Assembly (NCBI GenBank): GCA_038380435.1
Contig: JAWZYU010000001.1
Span: forward strand, 15,976,001-16,040,000
Reading direction: 5' to 3'
DNA length: 64,000 nt
Source of the DNA: Ryuthela nishihirai
Lineage: Eukaryota; Arthropoda; Arachnida; Araneae; Heptathelidae
Shown here piece by piece: positions 40,532 through 51,090 of this stretch. The notes under the pieces are model-generated. The model was not told where the DNA came from. It saw only the letters and a program-made list of their open reading frames with translations, and did no database searches. Each line of letters opens with the position of its first letter. Position 1 is the stretch's first letter. Both the position numbers and the translations under genes were made by a program.

Positions 40532-42217
40532 GTGAAAGGATCATCTGGGAATGTTCCCCTTCGCATACTCGTTGACACGAGAGCGTCGGTTTCTCTCATG
40601 AATATGAGAACATTTAAAAGAGTTTGTGCTAAAATGCCAGTGAGACGGATACAAACAGATGTTAAAATATTCGGAATAACTGGTGAATCTTTACCGATTG
40701 AAGGATGCTATGAAATCCAGTTTGAACTCTCTGGCAAATCTTTCAAGTATCCGATTTTTGTGACACGACAGGAAATGAGTAAACAGTACAATACTCTGTT
40801 TGGGATAGATTTGTTAAGGCATCACCGATTTAATTTTGATGTGGGAAGAGGAATTTTAACAGTAACTGGGAACACAGTCAAAAGGAAAATGAATGATGGA
40901 GGTGCTCATGTAAATTGTATTTCTACTGTACCTAAAAAGGAAAAATTTGCTAGGATTATAAGAAAGGAAAGAATTTTTCCTAGAACCGAAAGGATAATTT
41001 CTGTCCAGCTTGAAGACATATATCCTTTTCAAAGTAAAGACATTGTTCTAGTTCAACCCAATGAACAGAATCGATTCAAAGATTTCTGTGTCGCTAGATC
41101 AGTGAATACTCTTAACGCTGATGGTACATTGAGTGTTAGAGTAGCAAACCTTTCTTCCGAAACAGTGTGGTTAAATAAGGGATCTAAACTGGTAACTGTT
41201 GAACCAGTCAAAGTTAGACACACTGATGTTCCCAAATGTAGAAACAAGAGAGTTAAGCCTCTGTCTGCAGATGATTTTAAATTACAACACACAACCCCAC
41301 CACAATTTTCGTATGCAGATGTTCAAAACTATTCGGAACAATTTGTGGGAAGGATGCAACGTGCATATGAAATTGTGAAAGAAAATCTTGAACAAGCGTC
41401 TGAAAAACAACATTTGCAAAGAAGTAAGATAGCGAAAGATAAGCAGATAAAATTAGGTTCCTCAGTTTATCTATATACCCCAGTAGTAAAACCAGGACGA
41501 AGTAAGAAGTTAGCGAGACTGTCCAGTGGACCATACAGGGTCACAAAACAGCTCTCACCTGTCACGTTTGAGATTTCTTTGATTCGCGACCCGAAAAAAG
41601 TGAAGATTGTACACGTGGATCGTTTGTTTAAAGCAAATATACACAGACCATTTGAGGAATTTGTAGGTGAAGAGGAATCCAAAACTTTGCCCAGATTGCC
41701 AGAAAGGGAACTAATAATTAAGAATCGCATCGATCAAATTTGGGAAGAAGTAGACAGAGCAGAGGATGAAGGATTTCACATTACAACGTATGGAGGACGA
41801 CAGAGAAAACAACCTGTAATGACGGAGGAACAATCAATCGAATCCTTACCTGTTAAGATACCACTAACACTATTGCAAAGGGATGAATATTCTGGAAAAG
41901 ACCAGAGTTCACAGACTATACCCAAAGTTGTAGAAACAGAGACACGACAAACGTCTAGATATAATCTACGACCTAGGGATGCCTTCGGAAGAGTTCAATC
42001 TCTACAATGCTTCGAAGATTGGTTAGAAAGTGAGAACTCACAAGTTCACGAAGAAGCCGACTTTGAAGAATCCTCTAGTGCACAACCCATGATACTGCTT
42101 GCTTCAGAAGAGAAATTACCCGAAGAAATTGAATTGGCATCTTCAGAAGAAAATATACAATGTGATCGGAACCTGGAAGAATGCACATATAAAGAATGTC
42201 GTTCCGCTATGGCGTGA
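40532..42217 (+). CDS. Protease plus integrase C-terminus, in-frame deleted pol
   Basis: One open frame of 561 codons, actually open from about 40,440 inside the gag end. Residues about 8-110 are a retropepsin: RILVDTRASVSLMNMRTF, where the active-site Asp-Thr-Gly reads Asp-Thr-Arg, and NTLFGIDLLRHHRFNFDVG. After KCRNKRVKPLSADDFKL, a sequence that in relatives precedes RT, it jumps to FSYADVQNYSEQFVGRMQRA, which belongs after the integrase core; then KLGSSVYLYTPVV, SGPYRVTKQLSP and VHVDRLFK, the integrase C-terminal fold, and the tail with TSRYNLRPRD. So RT, RNase H and the integrase core were removed without losing frame. The Gly to Arg change should kill the protease. The product has no polymerase or integrase activity. 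Confidence 0.88.
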   Translation: MKGSSGNVPLRILVDTRASVSLMNMRTFKRVCAKMPVRRIQTDVKIFGITGESLPIEGCYEIQFELSGKSFKYPIFVTRQEMSKQYNTLFGIDLLRHHRFNFDVGRGILTVTGNTVKRKMNDGGAHVNCISTVPKKEKFARIIRKERIFPRTERIISVQLEDIYPFQSKDIVLVQPNEQNRFKDFCVARSVNTLNADGTLSVRVANLSSETVWLNKGSKLVTVEPVKVRHTDVPKCRNKRVKPLSADDFKLQHTTPPQFSYADVQNYSEQFVGRMQRAYEIVKENLEQASEKQHLQRSKIAKDKQIKLGSSVYLYTPVVKPGRSKKLARLSSGPYRVTKQLSPVTFEISLIRDPKKVKIVHVDRLFKANIHRPFEEFVGEEESKTLPRLPERELIIKNRIDQIWEEVDRAEDEGFHITTYGGRQRKQPVMTEEQSIESLPVKIPLTLLQRDEYSGKDQSSQTIPKVVETETRQTSRYNLRPRDAFGRVQSLQCFEDWLESENSQVHEEADFEESSSAQPMILLASEEKLPEEIELASSEENIQCDRNLEECTYKECRSAMA

Positions 42218-44242
42218 ATGAGATCGATTGAATGAGCATTAGAGAACTTCAGAGAAAACCAGAAAAAGGACTATATCTTTTCACTATGAACTTTCTCTCT
42301 AATTGTTTAGGTTCCACTTCTAAAAAAAAAGAAGCTCTTTCCAACTTGTGAAATCTTCCATTCTGACTCTTAGTTCACTTGAGCCAGGGCCCGGTGCATC
42401 TGGACTAACTAGTCAGAATTTCCCTTCTTCTATTTCTTCAACTGCGAGAAAAAACTGTGGCTAATATTTTCTTGTGGATGTGCAAGGAGCCGAGCAAACA
42501 AGAATTATCTACGGAGACAGAAAGGGTCTCTGGAGAAAAATGGGTGAAGTGCCAGAACTGTCAAAGAATATATTAACTTGTAACTAAGGGTAGAATTTTT
42601 TTTAAGTAGAAATTGATTAAACATTTTGGAAATTATGTAAACATTTGTTTTGAGTTAGTGGAGGAATGTCAGAGATGTGGTGTGTCCTCAAAGTTAAATA
42701 AGTATTTTAACTAAAGAAATTGTTTAAAGTGTATGACAGTGATTTATATTGGAGAGTTGAATTTATGTTATTAGTCTATGAAGAGAACGTAGATCCAACT
42801 TCGAGATAAGAGCACAGGTCAGTCAGTAAACTTGCGGTATATCGTATTACTCTGCAGCAGCCCCGTGGCTGAGGAGAGAGTAAGGAACGGAAACTACGGA
42901 GATGACGTAACGGGTGCGGAAAGAATTGAACTTTGCCTGCATCTCGATTAGCTGTGAAGTTTAGGAGCAAATTTTGGCTCAGTGCCAATAGAAATAAGGT
43001 TTCGACTGTGATGATGCCTTATAGTAGCTTAGAAGAGGACTCTTTCGCTCTCTTTTTCTAAGGAAATTAATTTTTGTTTATCTTCTTTCTTGGAGGATTC
43101 AACACATGGGAATAACACGACTTAGGGGGTGAGTATAAATTTGCCGGATGATTGTGGAAGTCCGACCACATCGATGGCCCATATCAAATGGTCTCTGTGA
43201 CGGTGAAAGGGGTGATGACAATTAACTCTGGTAGAAGAGTGTGAGGATGATAAAGATGAGTAAGGATTTGAATCCACTCACTAGTTTCGCTTACAGATGT
43301 TCAAGCTCATTTTTGATTGGAGACGTCTCCCTATACATGTAGCAAGCCCAAACTGCATGGGTTCAGACGGATGTTTAGCAAACTGTGTTTACCCTTTGAC
43401 ATGGGATGCTAGTCTGGACAGGGGAGGAAGACGGAAGGACCCGCTATCATTCTATGGTAGTCCTGGAAGTGGAATCTTTCCGTCCCCACTTTTCTTTTCT
43501 GGCTATAAAGTTAAAAGATTTTTTTTTGGGAAACAGGGTAAACATAACACATAAATTTTAGAATTTTTGACAGAACATTGGTATCCTCATAAGAAAGATG
43601 TGCACTGATTTGTTTTCTTTTAACGATGTATTAGTTTGAAATTTAATGATAATTTTGAGAATATGGAAACTAGGAAAGATGGTTGATGTGGGTTATTCTA
43701 AGTTGAAGAGAGATGATTTTTCTGCTTGTAAGATCAGACAAATCTAAGTTGTCCTATATATTATATTACGAATATTTACGATGTGTAAATTAAAAGTATA
43801 TTATATCTTGTAATCAATATTTATCTTGCCATCTATCATAAACATGCTATTATTCTGCTTATAAGTTGACATTGATATATAGAGTTAGTTACCATGTTTT
43901 AAACATTTGCATTGAATATTTTGTCATAAACAAATAGATATTAAGAGTAATTTTATGTGTTTATATATATGAATGGAATTATTCTACTCACGCTTTTCAT
44001 TTTTCTTTTGTTTCCGGTGTTTAAATGTTGAAGAAAATATTGTGTGATACGTGAAGAAACTGGGAATTCTTCTCTAATCGAAAGCACCAGTTCAACAAAA
44101 TTTTATGTTGCTTTTTTTTGAAAGAAAACCAGAAAATTGTTGTGATGGAGAGAATTATTCGAAAATTCAAAACCTGGTACCACTCCAAAATTTTCATTTC
44201 GGAATGTAATAAGTGACGACACACAGGGTGTTGGCTTGTTTT
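42218..44242. other. Non-coding 3' region of the young LTR element
   Basis: About 2 kb between the pol stop and the 3' LTR. No envelope-like frame: the longest plus frame (43297-43554) has no signal peptide, membrane anchor or cleavage site that I can recognise. It may hold an eroded extra gene or only untranslated sequence. Confidence 0.5.
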
Positions 44243-44256
44243 TAAGAAGGGAGGAA
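44243..44256 (+). promoter_or_regulatory. Polypurine tract
   Basis: AAGAAGGGAGGAA stands directly before the 3' LTR, as needed for plus-strand priming of reverse transcription. Confidence 0.8.
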
Positions 44257-45526
44257 TGATAGGTCGCAGACCTATTGATTTTATTGATTTTATTGATTTT
44301 AAATTTTTTATATACTGTATTTCATTTCTATCCTGATGCAACCACTTTGTGTCTGGAGATGTCTTCGGAGGTTAATGGGTGCAACATCTCCGTTGCGAAT
44401 TACATTCAGGGTTCCGTTTCATCTGTTTACATTGGTTGCCGAGAGGAAACTTGACTAATGTACGGAGACGAGAGGTGTCTTGTGAAACAATTTCAGCTCG
44501 CCCAAAAAGCAGACATTGACCTGCGAGAGGAATTAAAGTGCTGGCTGGCAGCAGAGCTCCATCTCACTTGTGAAATATGGAAATGGAGTCGGGTTTTGCC
44601 CAGGGCTCGGTTCTGATTGGCCCTTTTTGGTCGAGAGTTCCCAGGGTTGCCAGAAAGATATTGTCACGCTCGACCCGGGAGGAACAGTTCGGTGTGGGTT
44701 GATCAGACTAACAGACCAGGGTTTGGTCTTTTTCTATCTTTCTTTTGCTATCTTTGCTAAGTCCAACTTTAGTGAAATTCACTGGACTGACTTTTAGGCC
44801 ATGATTTAGGGAGGGAAAGTGTTAAATTAGACATCTCTTAAATTAGTGAGATGATAAACTTTTACCTAAATACGTTAGGCGAAATTTAAAGAAATTTGCT
44901 TTGCTTGGGAAAAACCACGATCAGAGAAATCTGGAGTGGGTGCTTCATGAAAATTTACGCCGTGTGCACATCACAATAACTTAGCAGAATACAGTTCTCG
45001 TTCCGGAGAAACTTCAAAATGGTAGAGTTATTTTAATTTAACTTACTCTGCTTGTTGTCACTTTCACTTTTAAGTTTTATTTTCATTATTTTGTTTGAAT
45101 GTTGTTCGAACTTAAGCTTAACTGAGTGGAGTGAGTACTTTGTCAATTAATTGTAATGTAAAATCATCCACCTTTATAAGCCAGTGGTGGAACTTTGTTA
45201 AGTGTTGAATTTAAATAAATTCAAAATTTTTGTTATTGTTCAAACAAAAATTGGGTCTTGGTCAATCATGTGAAATCTCTTACTCGTCGCAACTACAGTT
45301 AGAGAATACGGAACTGCGTATTGCTAGCTTGTAGATTGTTCCTGGTTCGAATCTAAAATCTTCTTTCGGCCACTCTTTCAAAAATATTTGTTTGAAGGCA
45401 TTAAATTTCGAAGTCAGATCATCAAGCTATTGACATGCAGTTCTAGATAAGATAATTATTTTAGTAAACGCGGAACATTTTAAGTTCATACCGTATGCCT
45501 CGAAGAGGAAAAAGTTGCGGGTGACA
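44257..45526 (+). repeat. 3' LTR (1270 bp)
   Basis: Same length and, as far as I can read, the same sequence as the 5' LTR; AATAAA at 45214-45219. Followed by the TTAG target copy and the resumed old gypsy RT frame. Confidence 0.97.
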
Positions 45527-45530
45527 TTAG

Positions 45531-45973
45531 GATCGGCCTCCATGTCAGTTCCATCAAAGATCGAGCAGTATTGGGGAAGTCTGAGATATAACTTGTATAG
45601 TAACCACAGAGCCCAGTACACTTCATAGCCTTTTTTGTTCTTGGACTGGTCATTTTTTTTTAATTGCTTCAATGTGGCAGGGTCAGGCGCATGGGTATAA
45701 GAACCAACTATGTGTCCTAAATATCTCACTTTAGATTGTCCAAAACGGCATTTACCTAAATTAATTACAAAGTCAGTGTAATCAGTTTCTTTTAATATTC
45801 CGCTAAGATAATCCTTGTGCTTCTCTCAGGACTCTGAGTAAACAATGATGTAATTGAGATAAGCAGGAGTATATTCATTATGGTTGGATAGCAATTTATT
45901 AATCCTGGAATCTTTCCGGTGGAATATGGCAGCAGAACAACGGAGCCCAAAGGGCAAAACCTTCCATTGCAAT
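45531..45973 (-). pseudogene. Old gypsy RT palm
   Basis: Minus strand: GQLQWKVLPFGLRCSAAIF, the conserved block before the active site, then EYTPAYLNYIIVYSE, where the catalytic Y-L-D-D reads Y-L-N-Y, KVRYLGHIVG and a thumb region up to FDGTDMEADPN. Both active-site Asp are lost, apart from frameshifts, so the enzyme is dead. The frame continues at 37,505 across the young LTR element. Confidence 0.85.
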
Positions 45974-47116
45974 TGTCCCGGTGAGTCCCCCCCCAATAGG
46001 GGACCACCTTGTCGTGGTGGTGGTGGTGGGGGGGGGGGGGCTAGGGCCCAGCAAACCGGCTGAAGGCTTTGCCAGCCGGATTGGGTCCCCGGCTGGAGCA
46101 TTGCCAAAGCCAACCGAGGTCGAAGATGCTGCCAACCGGTTCTCTGGCCGGTTGGTCGGGCCAGCGTCTGAGACCCACCTATCAGGAGCTCTGGGTGAGC
46201 TGTTCGAGAGCTCGGCAGAACGGGATTGGCTCCTAGTAAGCCAGAGCCCTCACAAAAGTCTGGGTCCTACTAAGAGTCTCCAGCCCGGACGAATTTGGAT
46301 CTACATATCCTTGTTCATGGCTAACTGGGGAATAGATTAAAGTAAGGTTTCTTCCGGTGGTCAGCTTTCCCTTTTATAGGACTGCTGCCATGTGAGGCTG
46401 GGGTTGAGGTGCGCCTATAGGGCGTATTCCTTGCCCTCGGCTCTAGATAAGCACGGCTTTCATAACCAGGTAGTGTCGTGAGACAGAACCGGGAATTGCC
46501 GTGGTTGCATAAGATTGCAACAAAAGAGATTCATTGTCCCGGTGAGTCCCCCCCCCCCGATAGCGGACCACCTTGGCGTGGTGGTGGTGGTGGGGGGGGG
46601 GGGCTTCGGGCCCAGCAACCTGGTCGAAGGCTATGCCGACCGACGAGGCGGCACCGGTTAGACATAGCCAAGACCAACCGAGGTCGACGATGCCGCCGAC
46701 CGGTTCCGTGTCCGGTTGGATGGTGACGGTGTCTGAGATCTCACCTATCAAGTGCTCTGGGTGAGCAGTCCGAGGGCTCTTCTGAAAAGATTTGTGCCCC
46801 AGTAGGTCGAGCCCTCACCAAAGTCTGGGCCTTACTAAGAGTCTCCACCCCGGGAGCCGAGCGAACTTGGATCTATATATCCTTGTTCATGGTTAACTGG
46901 GGAACAGATTAAAGTTAGGTTTCTTCCGGTGGTTAGCTTTCCTTTTATAGGACTGCTGCCATGTGAGGCCGGGGTTGAGGTGCGTCTACATGGCGTACTC
47001 TTTGCCCCCGGCTCTAGATAAGCACGGCTTTTCATAACCAGGTAGTGTCGTGAGACGGAACCGGGAATTGTCGTGGTTGCATAAGATAGCAACAAAAGAG
47101 AGGTGTCCCGGTGAGT
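45974..47116 (+). mobile_element. Two GC-rich elements with three copies of a 13-bp target
   Basis: Unit 1 (45987-46534) and unit 2 (46548-47103) lie head to tail. Each starts with a C run, ATAG, then GGACCACCTTG-CGTGGTGG and a long G run, and ends near GCAACAAAAGAGA. TGTCCCGGTGAGT stands before unit 1 (45974), between them (46535) and after unit 2 (47104). That 13-mer is part of the interrupted gypsy RT sequence (encoding SPGQ on the minus strand), so it is target DNA and not the element. The units differ at many positions, so they are not a recent tandem duplication. GC content is much higher than anything else here. No coding frame is recognised; I cannot name the family. Confidence 0.75.
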
Positions 47117-47117
47117 G

Positions 47118-47275
47118 AAAAAACAGTGAGATATTAACACTTTCCATACAGAAGGATTTGCCATAATCTTCAATATATAAAGTAGAGAAACTTGGTGATG
47201 CCCCTATCCTCCGGATGAATTCTTGCATGAGATTAGATGTAAAATTCGGTCCTCTATCGCTGGCTGTCACCTGTG
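47118..47275 (-). pseudogene. Displaced gypsy integrase fragment
   Basis: VTASDRGPNFTSNLMQEFIR is the second catalytic Asp block of a gypsy integrase (ASDRGPNF-type). It lies between two RT pieces of the old element, where no integrase belongs, and matches the main integrase piece at 53.2 kb closely. It may come from recombination between copies or from template switching. Confidence 0.7.
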
Positions 47276-47279
47276 GTTC

Positions 47280-47930
47280 CTGTTTAGATGGAGAACAGAA
47301 ATAAATTTGAATTTCTCCATTTGATATAGGAACTCTGTAGGGTTAGCCATGGGGAAAGCATGCATCTCTATTCCAATATTTAAGTGTCGAAAGTCTGCGT
47401 ATAGCTGCACTGACCCCATCTCTTTTTGCTACACGTAGAATTGGATGAGCATATTCGCTATACGATGGTTCTTTAAATCCAAGCTCCAACGGCTCCTCGA
47501 TCTGTTTGTCGACTTCATTCTGCAAAGCAATGGGAATTCTGTAAGGGTAAATTTCTGAACCCTTCTTTGACTTTGATTGAACCAATTGGTTTCTTACACC
47601 TTGCTCTACCTGGAATTCTGGCATAAACTGAGGTATATTTCCACAGTAACCCCTCAATCTCTCTCTCTCTCTGGTGAATGAGATCCAAATTGGTCATTTC
47701 TGTTGAACTGAACTTCAGTTGATCCCCTTTCCTTGTGATAGGAATTTTCCTATGGGATGGTCATCTAAAGTTGTGCAAATCACTCGAAAGACTGAAATAC
47801 TCCTTTTATTGGCAGAACATCAGAGAGGTGAATAAGAGTATCGTTGGCTAACACCATCACAACTCTATGGTGGTTACCCTTCATACCCCAGTAATAGTTT
47901 CTTTCTTCCTATGTGGACATTTAAATGCCG
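47280..47930 (-). pseudogene. Old gypsy pre-RT linker and RT start
   Basis: Minus strand: MTNLDLIHQRE..IEGLLWKYTSVYARIPG, the segment before RT in gypsy Pol, then YPYRIPIALQNEVDKQIEE, PSYSEYAHPILRVAKRDG (the first RT box) and NPTEFLYQMEKFKFISVLHL with the D-to-H change in the catalytic V-L-D-L word. Two frames are needed. Upstream of it (47,930-47,700) is a degenerate stretch that may be the integrase-RT linker. Confidence 0.8.
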
Positions 47931-47945
47931 ATTTAATATGTATCG

Positions 47946-48345
47946 ATTTTTTTCCTCTGGGGACAAATGAAGAACCTCGTGTACTAGACTTCCATTGACT
48001 CAGATGAAGACCTCGTCGCAAGAATCACTGTCACCGCTGCAACTGTTCGCGAAATTCAGGGAATCTTTCAACATGTACGGCAATCAATGCTTCGACGTTG
48101 TCATGCATACAATGCTGTTGCCTGTCACAACTTTCCGCACCTTTTTTAAATAAACATGTTGTTCACATTTGCTTCCATTCGTTTCGTACCAGCTCCACCG
48201 ATATTTCTGTCAGCGCCCTCTAGTACTGAAGGGTTACATCAGCGGACATACATTCATAGATGAAAAAGGTTTGTATGGGTGTTCTCTATCTCCTATTCCC
48301 AAATTTATACAGAGAGCTTTGAAACACCTTGTATAGTTAGTGGCA
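47946..48345 (+). pseudogene. IS630/Tc1-type transposon, 3' fragment
   Basis: The frame LWGQMKNLVY, then after a 2-base shift DEDLVARITVTAATVREIQG, IFQHVRQSMLRRCHAYNAVA and HNFPHLF followed by TAA at 48,156 is the conserved C-terminus of arthropod DDE_3 (IS630-like) transposases. About 190 bases further, TTTGAAACACCTTGTA is the usual end of such elements. The catalytic part is missing. It sits between integrase and RT pieces of the old gypsy. Confidence 0.72.
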
Positions 48346-48399
48346 CTCCCATTCTACTCCTTATTCATTGCCCCTAAACTAGACACTTGCAACTTATAT

Positions 48400-48685
48400 T
48401 TTCCGATCTTGTTAGCATGTATCGTTCGAATCCCCCCCCCCATCAGGAAGTTAGTTTCTGCAAGTATAAGCTTAAGTTTTTGAAACAATCTGGGCTGATT
48501 CTGTCCATCTAGCATAAAGTTTGTTGCTCGAATCTGATGTAAGTACTAATACCTGCTCATCAGTACTAAATTCCTTGTGGCGAGATCACCTATTATAGTA
48601 ATCTGCATAACTCTTCTGTTGTTTTGCTGCCACCAATGCAGCCTCCTCTGCTGCTAATTCCAACCGCATTTTTAAATTTAGCATG
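48400..48685 (-). pseudogene. Old gypsy integrase C-terminal part
   Basis: Reading down from the Tigger boundary: KMRLELAAEEAALVAAKQQ, SYADYYN, HKEFSTDEQVLVLTSDSSNK and LYARWTESAQIV. This is the DNA-binding C-terminal region after the integrase core and continues the frame that breaks off at 52,898 on the other side of the Tigger element. Confidence 0.78.
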
Positions 48686-48831
48686 TACAGTAAATTTCCT
48701 CTTATCCGGCCCTTACGGGGCCGGACTCCTGGTTGGATGAACGAAAGGCCGGTTAATCCGAAAATTGTGTCAGAAAATAAATAAAAACGTCAAATTGCAA
48801 AAATACTGACTGTACTTATTTTAATAAATAA

Positions 48832-49022
48832 TGAGTGGTTAGCGCGCTTAGCTACTGATCTGAGGGACCTGGGTTCGAGCCCGGATAAGGCATGGATGTG
48901 TGTGTTGTTTTTCTGCTGAGGTCCTGCCATCCTCACAGACCTTCTACTATGGCATATAAACTGACAGGCTCCTGTCAGACCTCTGTGGCAAGCAGCTGCT
49001 TGAGGGGGTATTTTTTTTTATT
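48832..49022 (+). repeat. SINE-B, close to family consensus
   Basis: GAGTGGTTAGCGCGCTTAGC head (first bases lost), B box CTGGGTTCGAGCCCGG, TTTTTCTGCTGAGGTCCTGC, CTGACAGGCTCCTGTCAGAC, GCAAGCAGCTGCTTGAGGGG and a T-rich tail in which the pogo-like transposon inserted at TA. Confidence 0.9.
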
Positions 49023-49024
49023 TA

Positions 49025-50946
49025 CCGTATTTGCCGGCGTATAGGACGCACTTTTTCCCCATCAAAATACGCCTAAAATATGGGGTGCGTCTTATGTACC
49101 GGTAATCAAAATTATGAGTTGAAATTTCAGTCTAAAACTTTTGGTTTATATCAATATACATATATAAGTATTCTTTTGCATTTTGTCCTTTTGTGAAACA
49201 GTGGTTTCAAATAAATCGTTTCCATATTTTTTTTTGTTCTGTCAAAATAATAAGTTGCGTGATGTATTTTATGCTTCACTACTGACAGAGGCAGCATTCC
49301 AGTAAAATAGAGTTCAGATCCACTGACATCTCAAGGTTACGATTCATCCAATGTGCGCATGTGTGATCACATTTCACCGGCATATTTTTTCGAAAAGCGC
49401 GAGCATGGCGCTTCGTTACCGATTACAGCGCCTCAAGGCAACCAAAACGTAAACTTTTAGTACCGAAGAAGCTTTCCCATGTTTTGCTGCGAAACATGGC
49501 TCAAAAACAAAGCAGATTCTGCTATGATATTGCATTCAAGCTACGAGTGATTGAGTATGCTAAAGAACACGGAAACAGGGCAGCAGAGAGGAATTTGGGA
49601 TCACCGCCAACAGAAAAGATGATAAGAACTTGGAGAAGACAGGAAGAAGACCACAAAAAAGCTATGCGTAGTAAACATAATCTGCGACATGGAATTCCAA
49701 AATGGCCGGAACTAGAAGAAGAATTAAAAACTTGGTTATTAGTCCACCGAAGCTCGGGATTTTCAGTTTCCACAAAAATGACTATTCAACAAGCAAGAGT
49801 GATAGCTACTAACAGAGGCATCGCTGATTTTACAGGATCAACCTCGTGGTGTTCTAGATTCATGAAGAGAAATGGCTTACGTATCGGACTAAAACAAAAA
49901 TAGCACAAAAGATGCCAACAGAATATGAAGACAAGATTATCGAGTTTCATAAAATTGTCATTAATGCAAGAAAAAGTGGAAATTTTGAACTTTCACAAAT
50001 AGGAAACATGGATGAGGTCCCACTGACGTTCGATGTACCCTCAAACAAAACAGTAGATTCCAAAGGTGCAAGAAGTGTTATTGTTAAAACTTGTGGACAT
50101 GAGAAAACGCATTACACAGTCGTGTTGTCTTGTTGTGGCAATGGAACAAAATTGCCGCCTCTTTTGATTTTCAAAAGGAAAACCTTGCCCAAGGAAAAAC
50201 TGCCTAAAGGTGTGTTTGTGCACGTTCATCCTAAGGGCTGGATGGATGAAGGGGGATGAAGTTGTGGATAGACAATGTGTGGTCTAGGCGTCCTGGTGGA
50301 CTGTTAAAGAAACCTGCCTTGCTAGTATGGGATCAATTTCGGAGTCATAGAACAGAAGCTGTAAAAAATAAAATCAACCAACTGAAAACTCAGTTAGCTG
50401 TAATTCCAGGCGGACTAATGAGCCAGCTTCAACCTTTAGATGTCTGCATTAATAAACCATTTAAAGGATTCATGAAGGAGAAATGGAACAGTTGGATGCA
50501 GTCTACAGATTTTGAAGTGACACCATCAGGAAGAAGGAAGAGACCTAGCATTTTGCAGATTTGTGAATGGGTCAAAACTTCATGGAATGCTGTGAAACAT
50601 GAGACAATTGTAAAGTCATTTAAGAAATGTGGTATTAGTGACTCACTTGATGGCACAGAGGATGATTTGTTATACGAAGACTCAGTTTTCTGAAAAAGAG
50701 GCTTCAAGTGGTTTTTCATTTAGTTCTGGAGATGAATTTCTGGGTTTTGAGGATGAACATTAAAAGGTACCTAACTACAATGTTCCCTAGTTACATTTTT
50801 TGTATACATAAATAACTATAAAATGAGTACAGTAAATCTTTATGGAAATTCATGAAACAATGTGGAAATTTTTTCCCCTTAAAAATGTGTCTAAAAAAGT
50901 GGGTGCGTCTTATACGCCGGTGCGTCCTATACGCCGGCAAATACGG
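49025..50946 (+). mobile_element. pogo-like transposon with perfect TIRs (1922 bp)
   Basis: CCGTATTTGCCGGCGTATAG begins the left end and its exact complement closes the right end; at least 27 bases are identical, with a second related block GTGCGTCTTATACGCCGG next to the right end. TA flanks both sides (49023-49024, 50947-50948). Intact ends and a nearly complete transposase indicate a young insertion, the youngest layer of the Tigger nest. Confidence 0.93.
49496..50693 (+). pseudogene. pogo-like (POGK-type) transposase, two frame breaks
   Basis: Start at ATG 49496 (MAQKQSRFCYDIAFKLRVIE), a CENP-B/pogo-type helix-turn-helix with RAAERNLGSPPTEKMIRTWR, then the second DNA-binding half (WPELEEELKTWLLVHRSSG, WCSRFMKRNGLRI). 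After a break near 49,895 the catalytic domain follows: IGNMDEVPLTFDVPSN (first Asp), TVVLSCCGNGTKLPPLLIFK, a second break near 50,250 that one extra G would mend, then KPALLVWDQFRSHRTE (second Asp) and GGLMSQLQPLDVCINKPFK with the third acidic position. It would cut the TIRs and reinsert at TA. The ends LYEDSVF. Only two one-base-scale lesions separate it from an open frame. Confidence 0.9.
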
Positions 50947-51090
50947 TATATGCAATATTAACAATTTACTCACACTCACTTGAAAACCTCCATGATTGTC
51001 TTTTGTTTCTTTGAACTTAACACTTTTTTACCTGCAGAAACTTGCCATTTTTTAATAAACATCACATCAGTGGCAGATGAGGCCTGTTGT

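Larger units (their letters stand above)
37506..45530 (+). mobile_element. Young LTR retrotransposon with internal deletion
   Basis: Two 1270-bp LTRs (37510-38779, 44257-45526) in the same direction, each TG...CA, flanked by TTAG (37506-37509 and 45527-45530). I found no base difference between the LTRs on side-by-side reading, so insertion was very recent. Inside are a primer site, gag, protease and an integrase C-terminus, but no reverse transcriptase, RNase H or integrase core. A 4-bp duplication and the protein types fit Ty3/gypsy. It sits antisense in the RT region of an older gypsy element. Being defective, it must have been copied by enzymes from a relative. Confidence 0.95.

Noticed and set aside
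42218..44242. Envelope gene in the young LTR element
   Set aside because: No frame with a signal peptide, furin-like site or membrane anchor; the longest frames are short and featureless.
45826..46764. Pro- and Gly-rich frames over the GC-rich twin elements
   Set aside because: They come from C/G runs and CCACC/GGTGG repeats; the plus and minus frames are not conserved between the two units.
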